A stretch of DNA of 64,000 nt. It comes from Hetaerina americana (taxonomy: Eukaryota; Arthropoda; Insecta; Odonata; Calopterygidae). The notes below the pieces were generated by a model, which was not told where the DNA came from, ran no database searches, and worked only from the letters and a program-made list of their open reading frames with translations. How positions within the stretch are numbered: position 1 is the stretch's first letter; the number at the start of each line of letters is the position of its first letter. This document shows positions 32,479 to 41,864 of the stretch, piece after piece. The stretch covers positions 5,717,204 to 5,781,203 of the forward strand of contig JAKTNV010000009.1 in assembly GCA_022747635.1 (NCBI GenBank), read 5' to 3'. Made by a program: the position numbers and the translations under genes.

Positions 32479-35343
32479 GTGACACGCACTTCCCCACAAA
32501 GGCGTCCTAAATTACAGTCAGACACTAATAAGGACGTTATTCAACATCAAAATAATTTAACTATACTTGTTATAAATTGCAGAAGCCTCAAGAACAAATC
32601 AGCGGATCTAGAACACATAATCCAAACTCATTCCGCTGATATAGTATTAGGCACAGAGAGTTGGCTGTGCAATGATATTAATGACCAAGAAATTTTCCCA
32701 ATAGATTTCAAAGTTTACCGACACGATAGAGATACAAGACCCGGAGGAGGGGTTTTCGTGGCAGTTAAAAGTCATTTTGAAAGCAGGCAAGTTTCATTTG
32801 AAAATAATAACATAGAAAGTGTTTGGTGCACCTTACTACGGACCAATCAACCCAACATAAATTTATGCTCTTTCTACAGACCTCCAGACTCAGATTTGAA
32901 AACACTTCACACCCTCAACGATCAAATTCACAAGTTTACACGTAAATATAATAACAGCATAAACATAATTGGTGGCGACTTTAACCTCCCTGGTATAGAT
33001 TGGGACAGCAATATCGTTAAATCTGGGACCCGCGATCGCGAATCTTGCAATTCCATGATAAAATTGGTTCAAAGAAACTCCCTCCATCAAGCAGTACGCA
33101 TGCCCACCCGTGGAAAAAACATATTGGATCTATTTCTTACAAACACGCCGGAACGTATTATTAGTGTATCAACTGATGAGGGCTTGAGTGACCATAAAGC
33201 AATTAATGTCCATTTGGACATAGCAATAAAAAAGATTGTTAAACCAAAAAGAAAAATTTATAATTACCATAAAGCAGACTTTGAATCTTTTGCCAATCAA
33301 TTAAACTCTTCACTACCCGAGTTCAAAACCCGCTTAAGTCATGCCAACGTGGAAGAAACTTGGACAGAATTTGTCAATATCATGCAAAAAGGAATCGTAG
33401 ATTTCATACCTATAAAATACGTTAAAGCAAATCGCGACCCCAGGTGGTACAATAAAGACGTTAGAAAAGCCCTTCGAAAGCAGAGAATGCTACACTCTAG
33501 GGTAAAGAGGGCAGGCGTGAACACATCATCTCCTGAGAATACACAATTATGGGACACATATAGATCCTCTAAAATTGAAACCAAAAAACAATTACGTAGC
33601 GCCTTACTGGAATTTAAACGCAAAGTACTTTGCGAGCACTTGGACACTGACCCCAAAGCTTTCTGGTCATATGTTAGGGAAGTAAATGGGAGTAAACAAA
33701 CCGTGGCTTGCTTAAGGGATTGTAGCAATGTAATTCATACAGACAGCGAGGTTAAAGCTAACATCTTAAATTCATTCTTCCAAAGCGTTTTCTCGAATGA
33801 TGTTGCCACCGCATATCTCCAAGAAACAATACGTACTCCACCCATGGAAAAAATAACAGTGGACCAACAAGGAATTCTAAAATTACTTAATGAGATTAAA
33901 CCCAACAAATCCCCGGGTCCCGAAAATATACCAGCTAGGGTGATAAAACATTTAGCTCCAAACATTGCCCCGTACCTTGAATTTATATTTAACAAATCCC
34001 TCACAGAGTGCAAAGTACCTAAGATTTGGAAAACCGCGCAAATAACGCCTATTTTTAAAAGTGGTGACAGGGAGGATCCCAGTAATTACAGACCTATATC
34101 TCTCACTTCTATCTGTTGTAAAATCTTAGAGCACATAATTGTCAGTTCAATAATGAGACACCTTGACAATATTAACTTTTTAAGTGACAATCAACACGGA
34201 TTCAGGAAAACCCGCTCCTGCGAAACCCAATTAGGATTATTTACACATGATTTACTTGTATCTGGTGAGAGAGGTAGGCAAGTGGATGCCATCTTCTTAG
34301 ATTTTCAAAAGGCATTTGATAAGGTCCCACATGGTAAACTCATTCATAAATTAAAGGTCGCGGGTATAAACAAGGGCGCTATAAGTTGGGTTAAAGATTT
34401 TCTTTCAGAGCGGGAACAGAGGGTAGTCCTTGATGGCGCTAGTTCCGACAGCGTTCGAGTCACGTCGGGGGTACCTCAGGGAAGTGTGATCGGGCCGTTA
34501 CTTTTCTTGATTTTTGTTAACGATTTGAACCGCGAAGTGAAAAGTAACATTAGGATGTTTGCGGATGACACGGTGATCTATCGGGAGATATCTGGGGATG
34601 AGGATCGTTTTATTCTAGCGCAGGATTTAGATTGCATTACTAAATGGTGTTCTAACTGGGGATTGACTCTAAATTATAATAAATGTTCAGTGGTAAATTT
34701 CTTTAAAAGATCAACGGGATTTGCTTACAAATTAGCTGGAGGTGACCTAGCAGTAGTTGATACGGTAAAATACCTAGGTGTCACATTCACAAAAGACTTA
34801 ACTTGGGGGACTCACATACGTAAAGTCTGCGGTCAAGCAAATAAAAAATTGGGATTCATTAGACGCATTGTCGGCAAAAGTGACTCAAAGGTCAAGGAAC
34901 GTTGTTACCACGCTCTTGTAAGGCCTCATTTAGAATACGCATGCAGCGTGTGGGACCCGAGTGAAAAAGGTCTCATTCGGGAAATTGAGAAGGTTCAACG
35001 CCGGGCAGCCCGTTTTGTAAAAAATTCCTACGATAAAACGCAAAGCGTTACCGAAATGCTCATGGATTTGGGGTGGGAATCATTAGAAGAGAGACGATTC
35101 AATGCAAGACTGAAATTATTAAATAAATTCAGATCCGCATGTTTCAGCACCGAGGTCTCGCAGATTATTCGTACTCCTACATACATTGGTCGCTTGGATC
35201 ATGCATATAAAATTCGGGAAATAGATGCCAGGACTAGCCGACTCAAGGACTCCTTCTTCCCACGGACAATACGGGATAGCAACTGTAGGATTATAGATAG
35301 TAAAAATTCCACTTGCCACCCTCAGTGTCTAAAAAATAATTAG
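32479..35343 (+). CDS. CR1 ORF2 polyprotein: AP-endonuclease and reverse transcriptase
   Basis: A 954-codon intact frame (open without an ATG back to 32356; 32479 is only a GTG). N-terminal AP-like endonuclease: LVINCRSLKNK, GTESWL (catalytic Glu), RPGGGVFVAVK, INIIGGDFNLPGIDWD and EGLSDHKAINVH (catalytic His). RT: AQITPIFKSGDREDPSNYRP, DNQHGFRKTRSCETQ, FLDFQKAFDKVPH, VTSGVPQGSVIGPLLFL, RMFADDTVIYR with the catalytic DD, LNYNKCS and YLGVTF, then the CR1-typical C-terminus RPHLEYACSVWDPSEKG. It nicks target DNA and reverse-transcribes the element RNA. All catalytic motifs are present and no frame break was found, so this copy could be competent. The first in-frame Met lies inside the endonuclease (NSMIKLV, about residue 197), so normal AUG initiation cannot give a complete protein. 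Confidence 0.95.
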   Translation: MTRTSPQRRPKLQSDTNKDVIQHQNNLTILVINCRSLKNKSADLEHIIQTHSADIVLGTESWLCNDINDQEIFPIDFKVYRHDRDTRPGGGVFVAVKSHFESRQVSFENNNIESVWCTLLRTNQPNINLCSFYRPPDSDLKTLHTLNDQIHKFTRKYNNSINIIGGDFNLPGIDWDSNIVKSGTRDRESCNSMIKLVQRNSLHQAVRMPTRGKNILDLFLTNTPERIISVSTDEGLSDHKAINVHLDIAIKKIVKPKRKIYNYHKADFESFANQLNSSLPEFKTRLSHANVEETWTEFVNIMQKGIVDFIPIKYVKANRDPRWYNKDVRKALRKQRMLHSRVKRAGVNTSSPENTQLWDTYRSSKIETKKQLRSALLEFKRKVLCEHLDTDPKAFWSYVREVNGSKQTVACLRDCSNVIHTDSEVKANILNSFFQSVFSNDVATAYLQETIRTPPMEKITVDQQGILKLLNEIKPNKSPGPENIPARVIKHLAPNIAPYLEFIFNKSLTECKVPKIWKTAQITPIFKSGDREDPSNYRPISLTSICCKILEHIIVSSIMRHLDNINFLSDNQHGFRKTRSCETQLGLFTHDLLVSGERGRQVDAIFLDFQKAFDKVPHGKLIHKLKVAGINKGAISWVKDFLSEREQRVVLDGASSDSVRVTSGVPQGSVIGPLLFLIFVNDLNREVKSNIRMFADDTVIYREISGDEDRFILAQDLDCITKWCSNWGLTLNYNKCSVVNFFKRSTGFAYKLAGGDLAVVDTVKYLGVTFTKDLTWGTHIRKVCGQANKKLGFIRRIVGKSDSKVKERCYHALVRPHLEYACSVWDPSEKGLIREIEKVQRRAARFVKNSYDKTQSVTEMLMDLGWESLEERRFNARLKLLNKFRSACFSTEVSQIIRTPTYIGRLDHAYKIREIDARTSRLKDSFFPRTIRDSNCRIIDSKNSTCHPQCLKNN

Positions 35344-35860
35344 TTCTACTTAAATGCATGCTCCTCCACTAACCTTATGTGTTTTGTTATAATAACCCAT
35401 TCTTTCCGCATGATATCATTCGTGTTCTGTTCATCTGTTTTTAAGTTTCCCTTTCAGTCCCTCTTCCCTCCCGGCGGGGGGAAATTCCTGCTACCTGCAA
35501 CGTTGGGTCGAATTCCCTTCCTTTTACTGTCTCTTTGGGGGGTTGAGTGTTTTGTGGTGCATTTTCATGTGGTAGTGATGTTTCACATTCTTGCTTGTTG
35601 TGTCCTGGCTTGCGTGTTTTAGGATGGCTTTCGTGCTGTATCCCGGGGTGCAGTTTTTTGTTGTTTTGCGGTGTATGTGTTTGCATGAGTATTGGATGGA
35701 GGGAGTTTTGCATGAGTGTGTGCGCTGCTGGGGTGTAATTTTCCGTGTTGTTTTTTGCATGTGGTATTTTTCGTTTTTACGGTTGGTGACCTAACACCCC
35801 CCGCCACACGCCCTTGCGGCGGCTTGCGGGGTATTATGTAGATGTAGATGTAGATGTAGA
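35344..35860 (+). repeat. CR1 3' UTR, terminal stem and (GATGTA)n tail
   Basis: Ends with GGTGACCTAACACCCCCCGC and a GC stem-loop (CCCCGC...GCGGGG) followed by TATTATGTAGATGTAGATG. The same end occurs at 16284-16340, 25950-26018, 27976-28040 (minus) and 50000-50060, which marks it as the likely RT recognition and priming end. Confidence 0.9.
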
Positions 35861-35874
35861 GTGAGCTGCCCGCA

Positions 35875-36165
35875 CTTCGGGGGTTCCATTGGTTCTTCCT
35901 GCCTTTCTCTTCATAACAAACCCCCCCTTCCCCCCCGCTCTTTCCTCCCCTGCCACCCCTTCTAGTAGCTTGGTATACATATCCCTTCTCCTTGTACTTT
36001 TCCTCACCTGATGATGACACAGTGTATCAAAACCATGGTCGGAAATAAAGTTTTAACTGTGGAAAATTGCAACGAAGTTTTTATTATTTCTCGATTCCAC
36101 AACATCACGCCTGACTCTTCCCTTTTCGTATTAATGCTACATTTTAAAACTCCTATACCAAATAG
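35875..36165 (+). mobile_element. PLE-like tail with decayed hammerhead core
   Basis: TAGCTTGGTATAC, TATCCCTTCTCCTTGTACTT and CCTCACCTGATGATGA match the minus-strand copy at 27780-27975. The core at 36008-36040 reads CTGATGA ... GTATCAAAACCATGGTC. The required G of GAAA is A, and a stem-II base is changed (GACAC for GATAC). Preceded directly by a CR1 tail and followed by a (TA)n tract. Confidence 0.6.
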
Positions 36166-36185
36166 TTACAGGAAAATGTATTGCA

Positions 36186-36195
36186 CATATATATA

Positions 36196-36273
<78 letters not shown>
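36186..36273. repeat. (TA)n microsatellite
   Basis: About 88 bases of nearly pure TA. The LINE copy starts at its right edge. Confidence 0.95.
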
Positions 36274-36275
<2 letters not shown>

Positions 36276-37745
36276 AAAGTCTGCAGAGGAAGGGTGAAAT
36301 CGGTGCGCTCTACAGCAAAGTTAAATCGTTATCGGGAAGTAAGAAAGAAAGAGCTATGCTAACAGTTAGATATTAGGCGGGTAAGGTAATAGTTGACGCA
36401 GGAAAGATCCAAGAGAGATGGAAGGAGCATATAGAAGAAATGTATAGTAAAGAACTCAGACCAACAAAGTTAGGCATTGAAAAAGAAAATGACGTAGAGG
36501 AAGACAGCTTAGGTCCAGGCATACTAGACGATGAGATTGAAAGGGCATTAAGGGAGATGAAGCTAAATAAGGCCGTGGGGGTGGATACATTCCCGCGGAA
36601 CTATTGAAATATTTAGGAAAATGTGGGAGGAAGAGGCAAATGGCCTGATCCGTAGTATTTATGAGGAAGGAATCTGGCCGGAAGACTTTGTGAGATCAGT
36701 TTTAGTTCCTATTCCGAAAAAGGTAAAGGCTATATCATGTGAGGACTACAGGACAATAGGTTTGATAATCCACGCAGCTAAAATGGAGTCCGGATGGGCA
36801 GTGTTAGGAAGAGGTGTTAGGCAGGGTTGCCCATTATCATCGTTGCTGTTCAACCTGTATGCAGAGGAAATGATTAAAGAGGCATGGGAAGAATTGGAGG
36901 TAGTAATGAAGGTGGGCGGGGAATTCGTAAAATCAGTTAGGTGTGCTGATGACCAAGCTTTAGTTTGTCAGTCAGCCAAGGGGTTGAAAGCATTGCTGAG
37001 TGAATTGGAAATTCAGTGCGACAGGTATGGGATGAGAATCAATATTAATAAAACAAAGGTTATGCGATTTTCTAGAAAGAAAAAGGCCAAGCTTAACATT
37101 AAAATAGGAGGGCAAAAGCTAGAGCAGGTAGAACAGTTTACGTATCTCGGTAGTGTTTTGGACCAACACGGTCAAAGTAGTAGGGAGGTAAGGAGAAGAA
37201 TTGCGCTAGGCAAAGAGGCTTTCACAAGGAGGAGGGAGTTGATGACAGGGACGTTGAGGAAGGATGTTAAGAAAAGACTCGTAAAAACTTTGATATGTAG
37301 CGTAGCTATGTACGGCGCGGAAACGTGGTCATTGAAGCAGGAGGATCGATGTAGACTAGAGTCTTTTGAAATGTGGGTGTGGAGTAGAATGGAGAAGGTG
37401 AAATGGACAGAGCAGAAAACAAATGACAACAAATGTACTTGGTATGGTGGGCGAGGATAAGGGTTTTTTGGGAGAAATCCTATGGAGGCAGGAAAAGTGG
37501 ATGAAGGGGGTTTTGACCGGCAGTGGGATGTTGAAAAATGTGATAGAGGGGATAATATTGGGCAAACGAGTAAAGGGAAGGAACAGGATAGGAATATTGG
37601 ACGGGATGAAGGGAGGAAGAACGTATTCAAAGATGAAGAGGGACCTGATGAGTAGGATGTTGTGTTTTGATAGTTGTCAAAAAATATTTAATTAGTAGCT
37701 GTGTCCATCCAAAACCTACCTTAACCGGTAGATTACCTAATAATA
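36274..37745 (+). pseudogene. LINE with (TAA)n tail, RT copy
   Basis: 5'-truncated LINE. The opening (SLQRKGEIGALYSKV) precedes the RT. The main frame 36621-37460 shows VLVPIPKKVKAISCEDYRTI, then an internal deletion that removes the block-A region and joins to SGWAVLGRGVRQGCPLSSLL (block B), then VRCADDQALVCQS (block C, Cys replacing the usual Phe or Tyr), INKTKVMRFSR, QFTYLGSVLDQHG, YGAETWSL and FEMWVWSRMEKVKWTE. A frameshift near 37430 separates the C-terminus (MVGEDKGFLGEILWRQEKWM, then KGVLTGSGMLKNVIEG). Ends with AACCTACCTTAACCGGTAG at about 37710-37730 and (TAA)n-(TA)n. Same family as 7485-9260 and 58200-60620. Not functional. Confidence 0.85.
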
Positions 37746-37962
37746 ATAATTATATATATATATATTCATATAGATACAAAAATAAACAAAAATATATGTA
37801 ATATACATATAATATTAAGACATAATATACAAAAATATTTCCTAGACCATCCCGGTCAAGGAAATATTTTTACATTAGTGATCTGCTGGATTCCGCCTTC
37901 TCCACGTCACTTGTGTTCGTCCTTTGTTTGTTTTCCCATCCATTTTCCCTAAATCTGTTTCC

Positions 37963-37994
<32 letters not shown>

Positions 37995-38033
37995 CATTAT
38001 ATTTTGCATTACTTATATATATTCTGATGAAGA
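37746..38033. other. AT-rich spacer with (TA)n at 37967-37994
   Basis: No gene. Contains a small perfect inverted pair around 37835-37870: AAATATTTCCT / AGGAAATATTT with GACC..GGTC between. Confidence 0.5.
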
Positions 38034-38059
38034 CGGAGCAGAATCCCGTCGAAATGATC
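38034..38059 (+). ncRNA. hammerhead-like core (candidate)
   Basis: CTGATGA, a GACGG/CCGTC stem II with loop AGCAGAATC, GAAA, then TGATC (38034-38059). All invariant core bases fit. Stem I is weak as seen (TT/AA next to the core). Probably a PLE terminal-repeat remnant; no PLE ORF adjoins. (TA)n arrays lie on both sides. Confidence 0.5.
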
Positions 38060-38116
38060 AAGAAAGAACATGTCAGTGAGCTTTCTATGTATTTCTTTAT
38101 TGTTTGTTGCTGTCCA

Positions 38117-38117
<1 letters not shown>

Positions 38118-38168
<51 letters not shown>
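38118..38168. repeat. (TA)n microsatellite
   Basis: About 50 bases of TA repeat. Confidence 0.95.
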
Positions 38169-38172
<4 letters not shown>

Positions 38173-38304
38173 GCACTGATCGGCTTATTATAATTTCTGG
38201 CATGTTATTTTTAATAATTATCCACATGTATCAATATTTGCCAACTTGGTGTCACACACATACGTATATAGAAATTCTGTACAAAAAATAATTGAAATTA
38301 CTTT

Positions 38305-38730
38305 TTCCCGGGGTCTATTGACGGGGAGGTTATCTGAATGAAAGTGTTGAAGGAAACACAACAAGCACAGGGCTGCAGACTCTTGTGTGAAGTACAGAGC
38401 CCATCAGAGATTACTTCTACGAACCTCACACTGGATTAAGGATTGCCATGAAACAGCCCCTCTCCTGGTGAAAATAGTTCCGATCATTCCTTTCCCGAAA
38501 TGTACGAATATCTGTTATCATTAAATCCTAAATCACGTCGATAATTTGATGTCCCTCCCCACGCACGTCGCAGGACGGTATACAAGGTTTATCCCAAAGG
38601 TAGTGGGATTTATTTTGTCCCGGATGGACGGACGGACGGACAGGCGGCGGTTTCTCTGGCTGTGCCCGAGGGAGGGAGTCCCAGGAAAGGCTGGGCGCCG
38701 GTGGCAGTTGGCTCCCAGGCTACACTTCGT
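38305..38730 (-). repeat. interspersed repeat, partner of 23470-23885
   Basis: Inverted copy of 23470-23885, with (GGAC)n at 38626-38643 in place of the partner's (CCGT)n phase. Confidence 0.85.
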
Positions 38731-38935
38731 ATGGATCGTTCCTTTGCGAAACCTCTGTAACGTGAACTCGGCGCTCTCCGTGGTGAATTGGTTATTTGAG
38801 CAGCGCTACGTCGTTAAAATGTTGCGCGAAACTGGGAAAAACCGGGAAAGAGATTCATGCCATGCTCAAGACAGCTTATGGCAATAACGCTTCGAGTAGA
38901 TCAGGTGTTTTTAACTGGTGCAAGTGGGCTTGTTA
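38578..38935 (+). pseudogene. mariner 5' part, subfamily 2
   Basis: Terminus-like ATCCCAAAGGTAGTGGGAT (38593-38611), then in two frames WLFEQRYVVKMLRETGK and LGKTGKEIHAMLKTAYGNNA followed by SRSGVFNWCKWA. This is the first helix-turn-helix of a mariner transposase. The sequence then leaves the family, so the rest of the element is missing. Same subfamily as 22690-23618. Confidence 0.75.
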
Positions 38936-39031
38936 TCGATTGATAGTTGAAGAACGGGAGTTTAGCTTAAGGAGCGGTGACAAGTGTGTAGAGATGGTGA
39001 TAAAAGAGAGCGAGAGGGAAGAGAAAGAGAT

Positions 39032-39127
39032 CGGAAAGGAAGGTTGGAGAGAAACCCGGCTTCGGCATTAGCCTACTCTTGTCGAAAGGCGCCCTGGGGT
39101 CAAACAGTGTAACGCCCCCTCCGACGG
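39032..39127 (-). repeat. tRNA-derived SINE, family 1, body fragment
   Basis: Matches the body of the SINE at 39244-39566 (AGGTTGGAGAGAAACCCGGC, TTCGGCATTAGCC, AAGGCGCC). The tRNA head is absent. Confidence 0.7.
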
Positions 39128-39243
39128 AATACATGCCACCTTTGGTTTGCGAAGTCACCCTACGTTTGCCTCCTTTTAGCTCACGGGAACGTCTAATATT
39201 CGAATTCCGTCAATTGGTGAAGGAAGCCATGGAGATACGCCTT

Positions 39244-39566
39244 TTATATATTAGTAGTAGTAGTATTTTAGGGGAAGGAGGCGACCGACAGCCGAGGTCA
39301 TTTGCGCCACAAGGGATGGACAGGAAAGGATGAAGGGTGGAGAGAAACTCGGCGTCGGCATTAGCCCACTCTTAACGACAGGCGCCAAGGGGTCAGCAGG
39401 TTAACGTCCCATTCGACGGACGGCGTACTCACTCAAAGTGCCCTCCACAAAGCACCTCAAGTAGGGATCGAGATACCTCTGAAAAATATTCAACACCGCC
39501 GGGATTTGAACCCAGGCCCTCTGGGTGGGAAACCAGTACAATAGCCACCGCACCATCTCGATCGCC
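39244..39566 (-). repeat. tRNA-derived SINE, family 1, full copy
   Basis: On the minus strand: A-box region GATGGTGCGGTGGCTA, B-box GGTTCAAATCC, body with CCCTACTTGAGGTGCTTTGT, CCCCTTGGCGCC and GGTCGCCTCC, then a TACTACTACTACTAA tail. Clearer head than copy a at 4904. Transcription would be by RNA polymerase III, inferred from the boxes. Confidence 0.85.
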
Positions 39567-40739
39567 ATTTATATATTTAACTGCCTTTACGCCGTCAGAT
39601 TAGCCGTTAGTTTAGTAACTGCTAAAGCACCAGGATCCTTTGCGGAGGGGAATTAGTTCAGTGACATGGGATTACGGAAGGGAAATAATGTAGAGATGCA
39701 ACGAAGGGCCAACATTGAAAGGACTAATTAGGGTAATCATGAATTCTAAATCTCGAATGATTGAAAAAATCTCTCGGGCATATGTTAAGGTATAACATTT
39801 CAGCCAATAACTTCATTGAACAATCCACGGAAGACTGGTGAAGCAAGGGAAATGCAATGGGGTCATTTCAACATACACAATAGTGAGCGTCGTTGCTATT
39901 TGAATCGGGACTTGATTTGATTCTTTTAATCGTTTGTGTGGGCTAAATGTAGAGAATTCTGTTGCGTACTGGACGATTTGAACTATTTCATTTTTCATAA
40001 AAAAGTAAAAATAGATTAAAAATTCTTCCGCGAGTGGACCGCGGAGATCTGGACGAAGGTTGAAATAGAAGAATGAAAAATTTGACGCGCGGCTCGGATG
40101 GCGAGAGAGGGAATACGAACGGCGACACTGTCTCGGGCTAATTCATGCGCGAAGCGCGCGCTCCCCGATCGCTAATCTGCGCACTTCCGGTCCACGATTG
40201 CACCTGGACGGCGGAAGCAGCCCAGCATCCCATTAGAGAGACCGGTTGGGGGCGAGGGAAGGCCTCCGCAGAGAGAGAGGGAGAGAGGGGTGGATGCGGG
40301 CGAGGAAAGAGGGAAATACGACCCCGCCACGAGGGTGATTCGCGACCCGCTGCTGGGAATAAAAGAAAGCCGTGGCGCTTGGAGGCGGGGGGGCGGGGAG
40401 GAAGGATAAAGCGACGCTCAGCGTCGTCGGCAAAGCCGGCGCTCAAATCCGCTGTCCAAGTAATAAGTTCTGCGCTTTCCTGTCCTCCTCGGCGCTATTT
40501 CCCACGCGCTAATTGGGCGTCTGCGGATAAATTGAGAGGGAGGCGAGCGAGCAAAGAAACAAATGAAGGCCCGAAAGCGTCCGATTTAAACACAGAGAGC
40601 CAATAAATATACGTTCGCACTCCAATGGCATTGAAAACAACAAGATTGAAGCTGGAGCGGATTGGGAGATCGGCGGAGCGATTTTGCGCAACTTACGGTA
40701 CATCCCCAGCCCCTCCCCTGAAAAAGAAATAAACATACA
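39567..40739. other. no gene recognised; GC-rich patch 40090-40600
   Basis: The patch holds a 153-codon plus frame and overlapping minus frames, all charged and low-complexity. A composition effect is the simplest reading. Confidence 0.35.
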
Positions 40740-40844
40740 CAGGGGGAAGCAAAATGAACTCCCTGATTTGACGGGTGTATTGTGCAACAAAAACCAAAAT
40801 AATCAAAATTTTTAATAAAAACTGCATTCAACGTCATTTTTCAT

Positions 40845-41345
40845 TAGGTTTTGAGAATTATTACATCCAGGTGACGACCTTGGGAAGCGAGGCACATATT
40901 GAGTCGTTCAAACAAGTTTTCGAAAGCTCTTCTCAGCATATCTTGAGATATTCCTGCTATGATATCTGTGATTGCCTCCTTAAGAGCTTCCAAGGCCCTT
41001 GGTCGATCTTGGTAAACCTCAGCTTTGAGATATCCCCAAGGAAAAAATCTCATGGGCTCAAATCCGGGGAGCGAGGGGGCCATGGGACATCCCCTCGTAA
41101 GGGGATCAGGCAGATCAGGGAAATTGTTCTTGCAGGGCTTTGCGTGAACGACGGGCGGTATGAACCGTGGCACCATCCTGTCAAAAACAAAAGGCTTCTG
41201 TTTCATATTCCCCACCTTACTCTTCCATTTTGGCTAGGAAAGAAGTTCTCCAGCATCTAATTATAGCGCACAGGGTTCATAGTAACAGTTGAACCTCGAG
41301 ATTCAAAAAAGTAAGGCTCCAATAATGCCTATGGAGGACACAGCG
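40845..41345 (-). pseudogene. DDE transposase C-terminal part
   Basis: Frameshifted minus-strand code. In order: a LEPYFFESRGSTVTMNPVRY-like stretch, QDGATVHTA (second catalytic Asp) near 41170, SPDLSP (third catalytic region) near 41060, then the open frame GYLKAEVYQDRPRALEALKE and ITDIIAGISQDMLRRAFENL ending near GRHLDVIILKT. This is the tail layout of Tc1/mariner-like transposases with a WGYLK motif. The first catalytic Asp region and N-terminus are missing or lie beyond the palindrome. At least three frame breaks. Confidence 0.75.
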
Positions 41346-41431
41346 CACCAAACTCACACTTCGGGGCTACGAAGAGGTCTTGGATGAAGTTCGCGAGGGT
41401 TGTCAGTCGCCCATTCACAAAAAGTTTGCTT

Positions 41432-41864
41432 ATAATGGGAGGAGTCAACCCCCGCCGTACTCTTATAAATGGGAAAAGGATGGGTGAGGGGTATTAGAGA
41501 AGATATATGCAGTAAATCAATAAAAACTATAACTGAAAATAAAAACAATAATAAAATAAATATAATAAAAATGCTAAAAGTAATTGAAATAAAAAGATAA
41601 CGCAAACGGTTAGAACCAAAGCATGTCTGGTTAAGTTTTACTAGATACTACTCACTTAGCCAGACATACTTTGGTTCTAACCGCTTATGTGATCTTTTCA
41701 TTTCAATTATTTTTAGTATTTTTTATTATATTAATTTATTATTATTTTTATTTTCAGTTATTTTTTATAATGTATATTGATTTACTGCATATATCTTCTC
41801 TAATTTCCCTCACCCATCCTTTGCCCATTTATAAGAGTTCGGCTGGGGTTGACTCTTCCCATTA
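41432..41864. repeat. long palindrome (about 200-bp arms)
   Basis: Left arm 41432-41635 and right arm 41655-41864 are inverted copies at roughly 80-90% by eye, with a 19-base loop TTTTACTAGATACTACTCA. The innermost 28 bases pair almost perfectly (CCAGACAT, TTTGGTTCTAACCG). Direct repeats CAAAA(A)GTTTGCTTAT lie just outside at about 41418-41432 and 41899-41912. The element is a fold-back type insertion of unknown family inside a transposase gene. Confidence 0.8.

Noticed and set aside
36008..36040. Active hammerhead ribozyme
   Set aside because: The invariant G of GAAA is replaced by A and stem II is weakened, so it is listed only as a decayed copy.
27780..36165. One large inverted segmental duplication of the CR1-PLE unit
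   Set aside because: The CR1-to-PLE junction sequences differ in length and content between the two sides (about 70 versus 105 bases), so separate insertions fit better.
36186..38168. CRISPR-like or other arrayed repeat
   Set aside because: The repetitive tracts are simple (TA)n microsatellites without spacers.
40145..40606. 153-codon ORF as a host gene
   Set aside because: Same pattern of GC-driven overlapping frames; no domain and no splice context.
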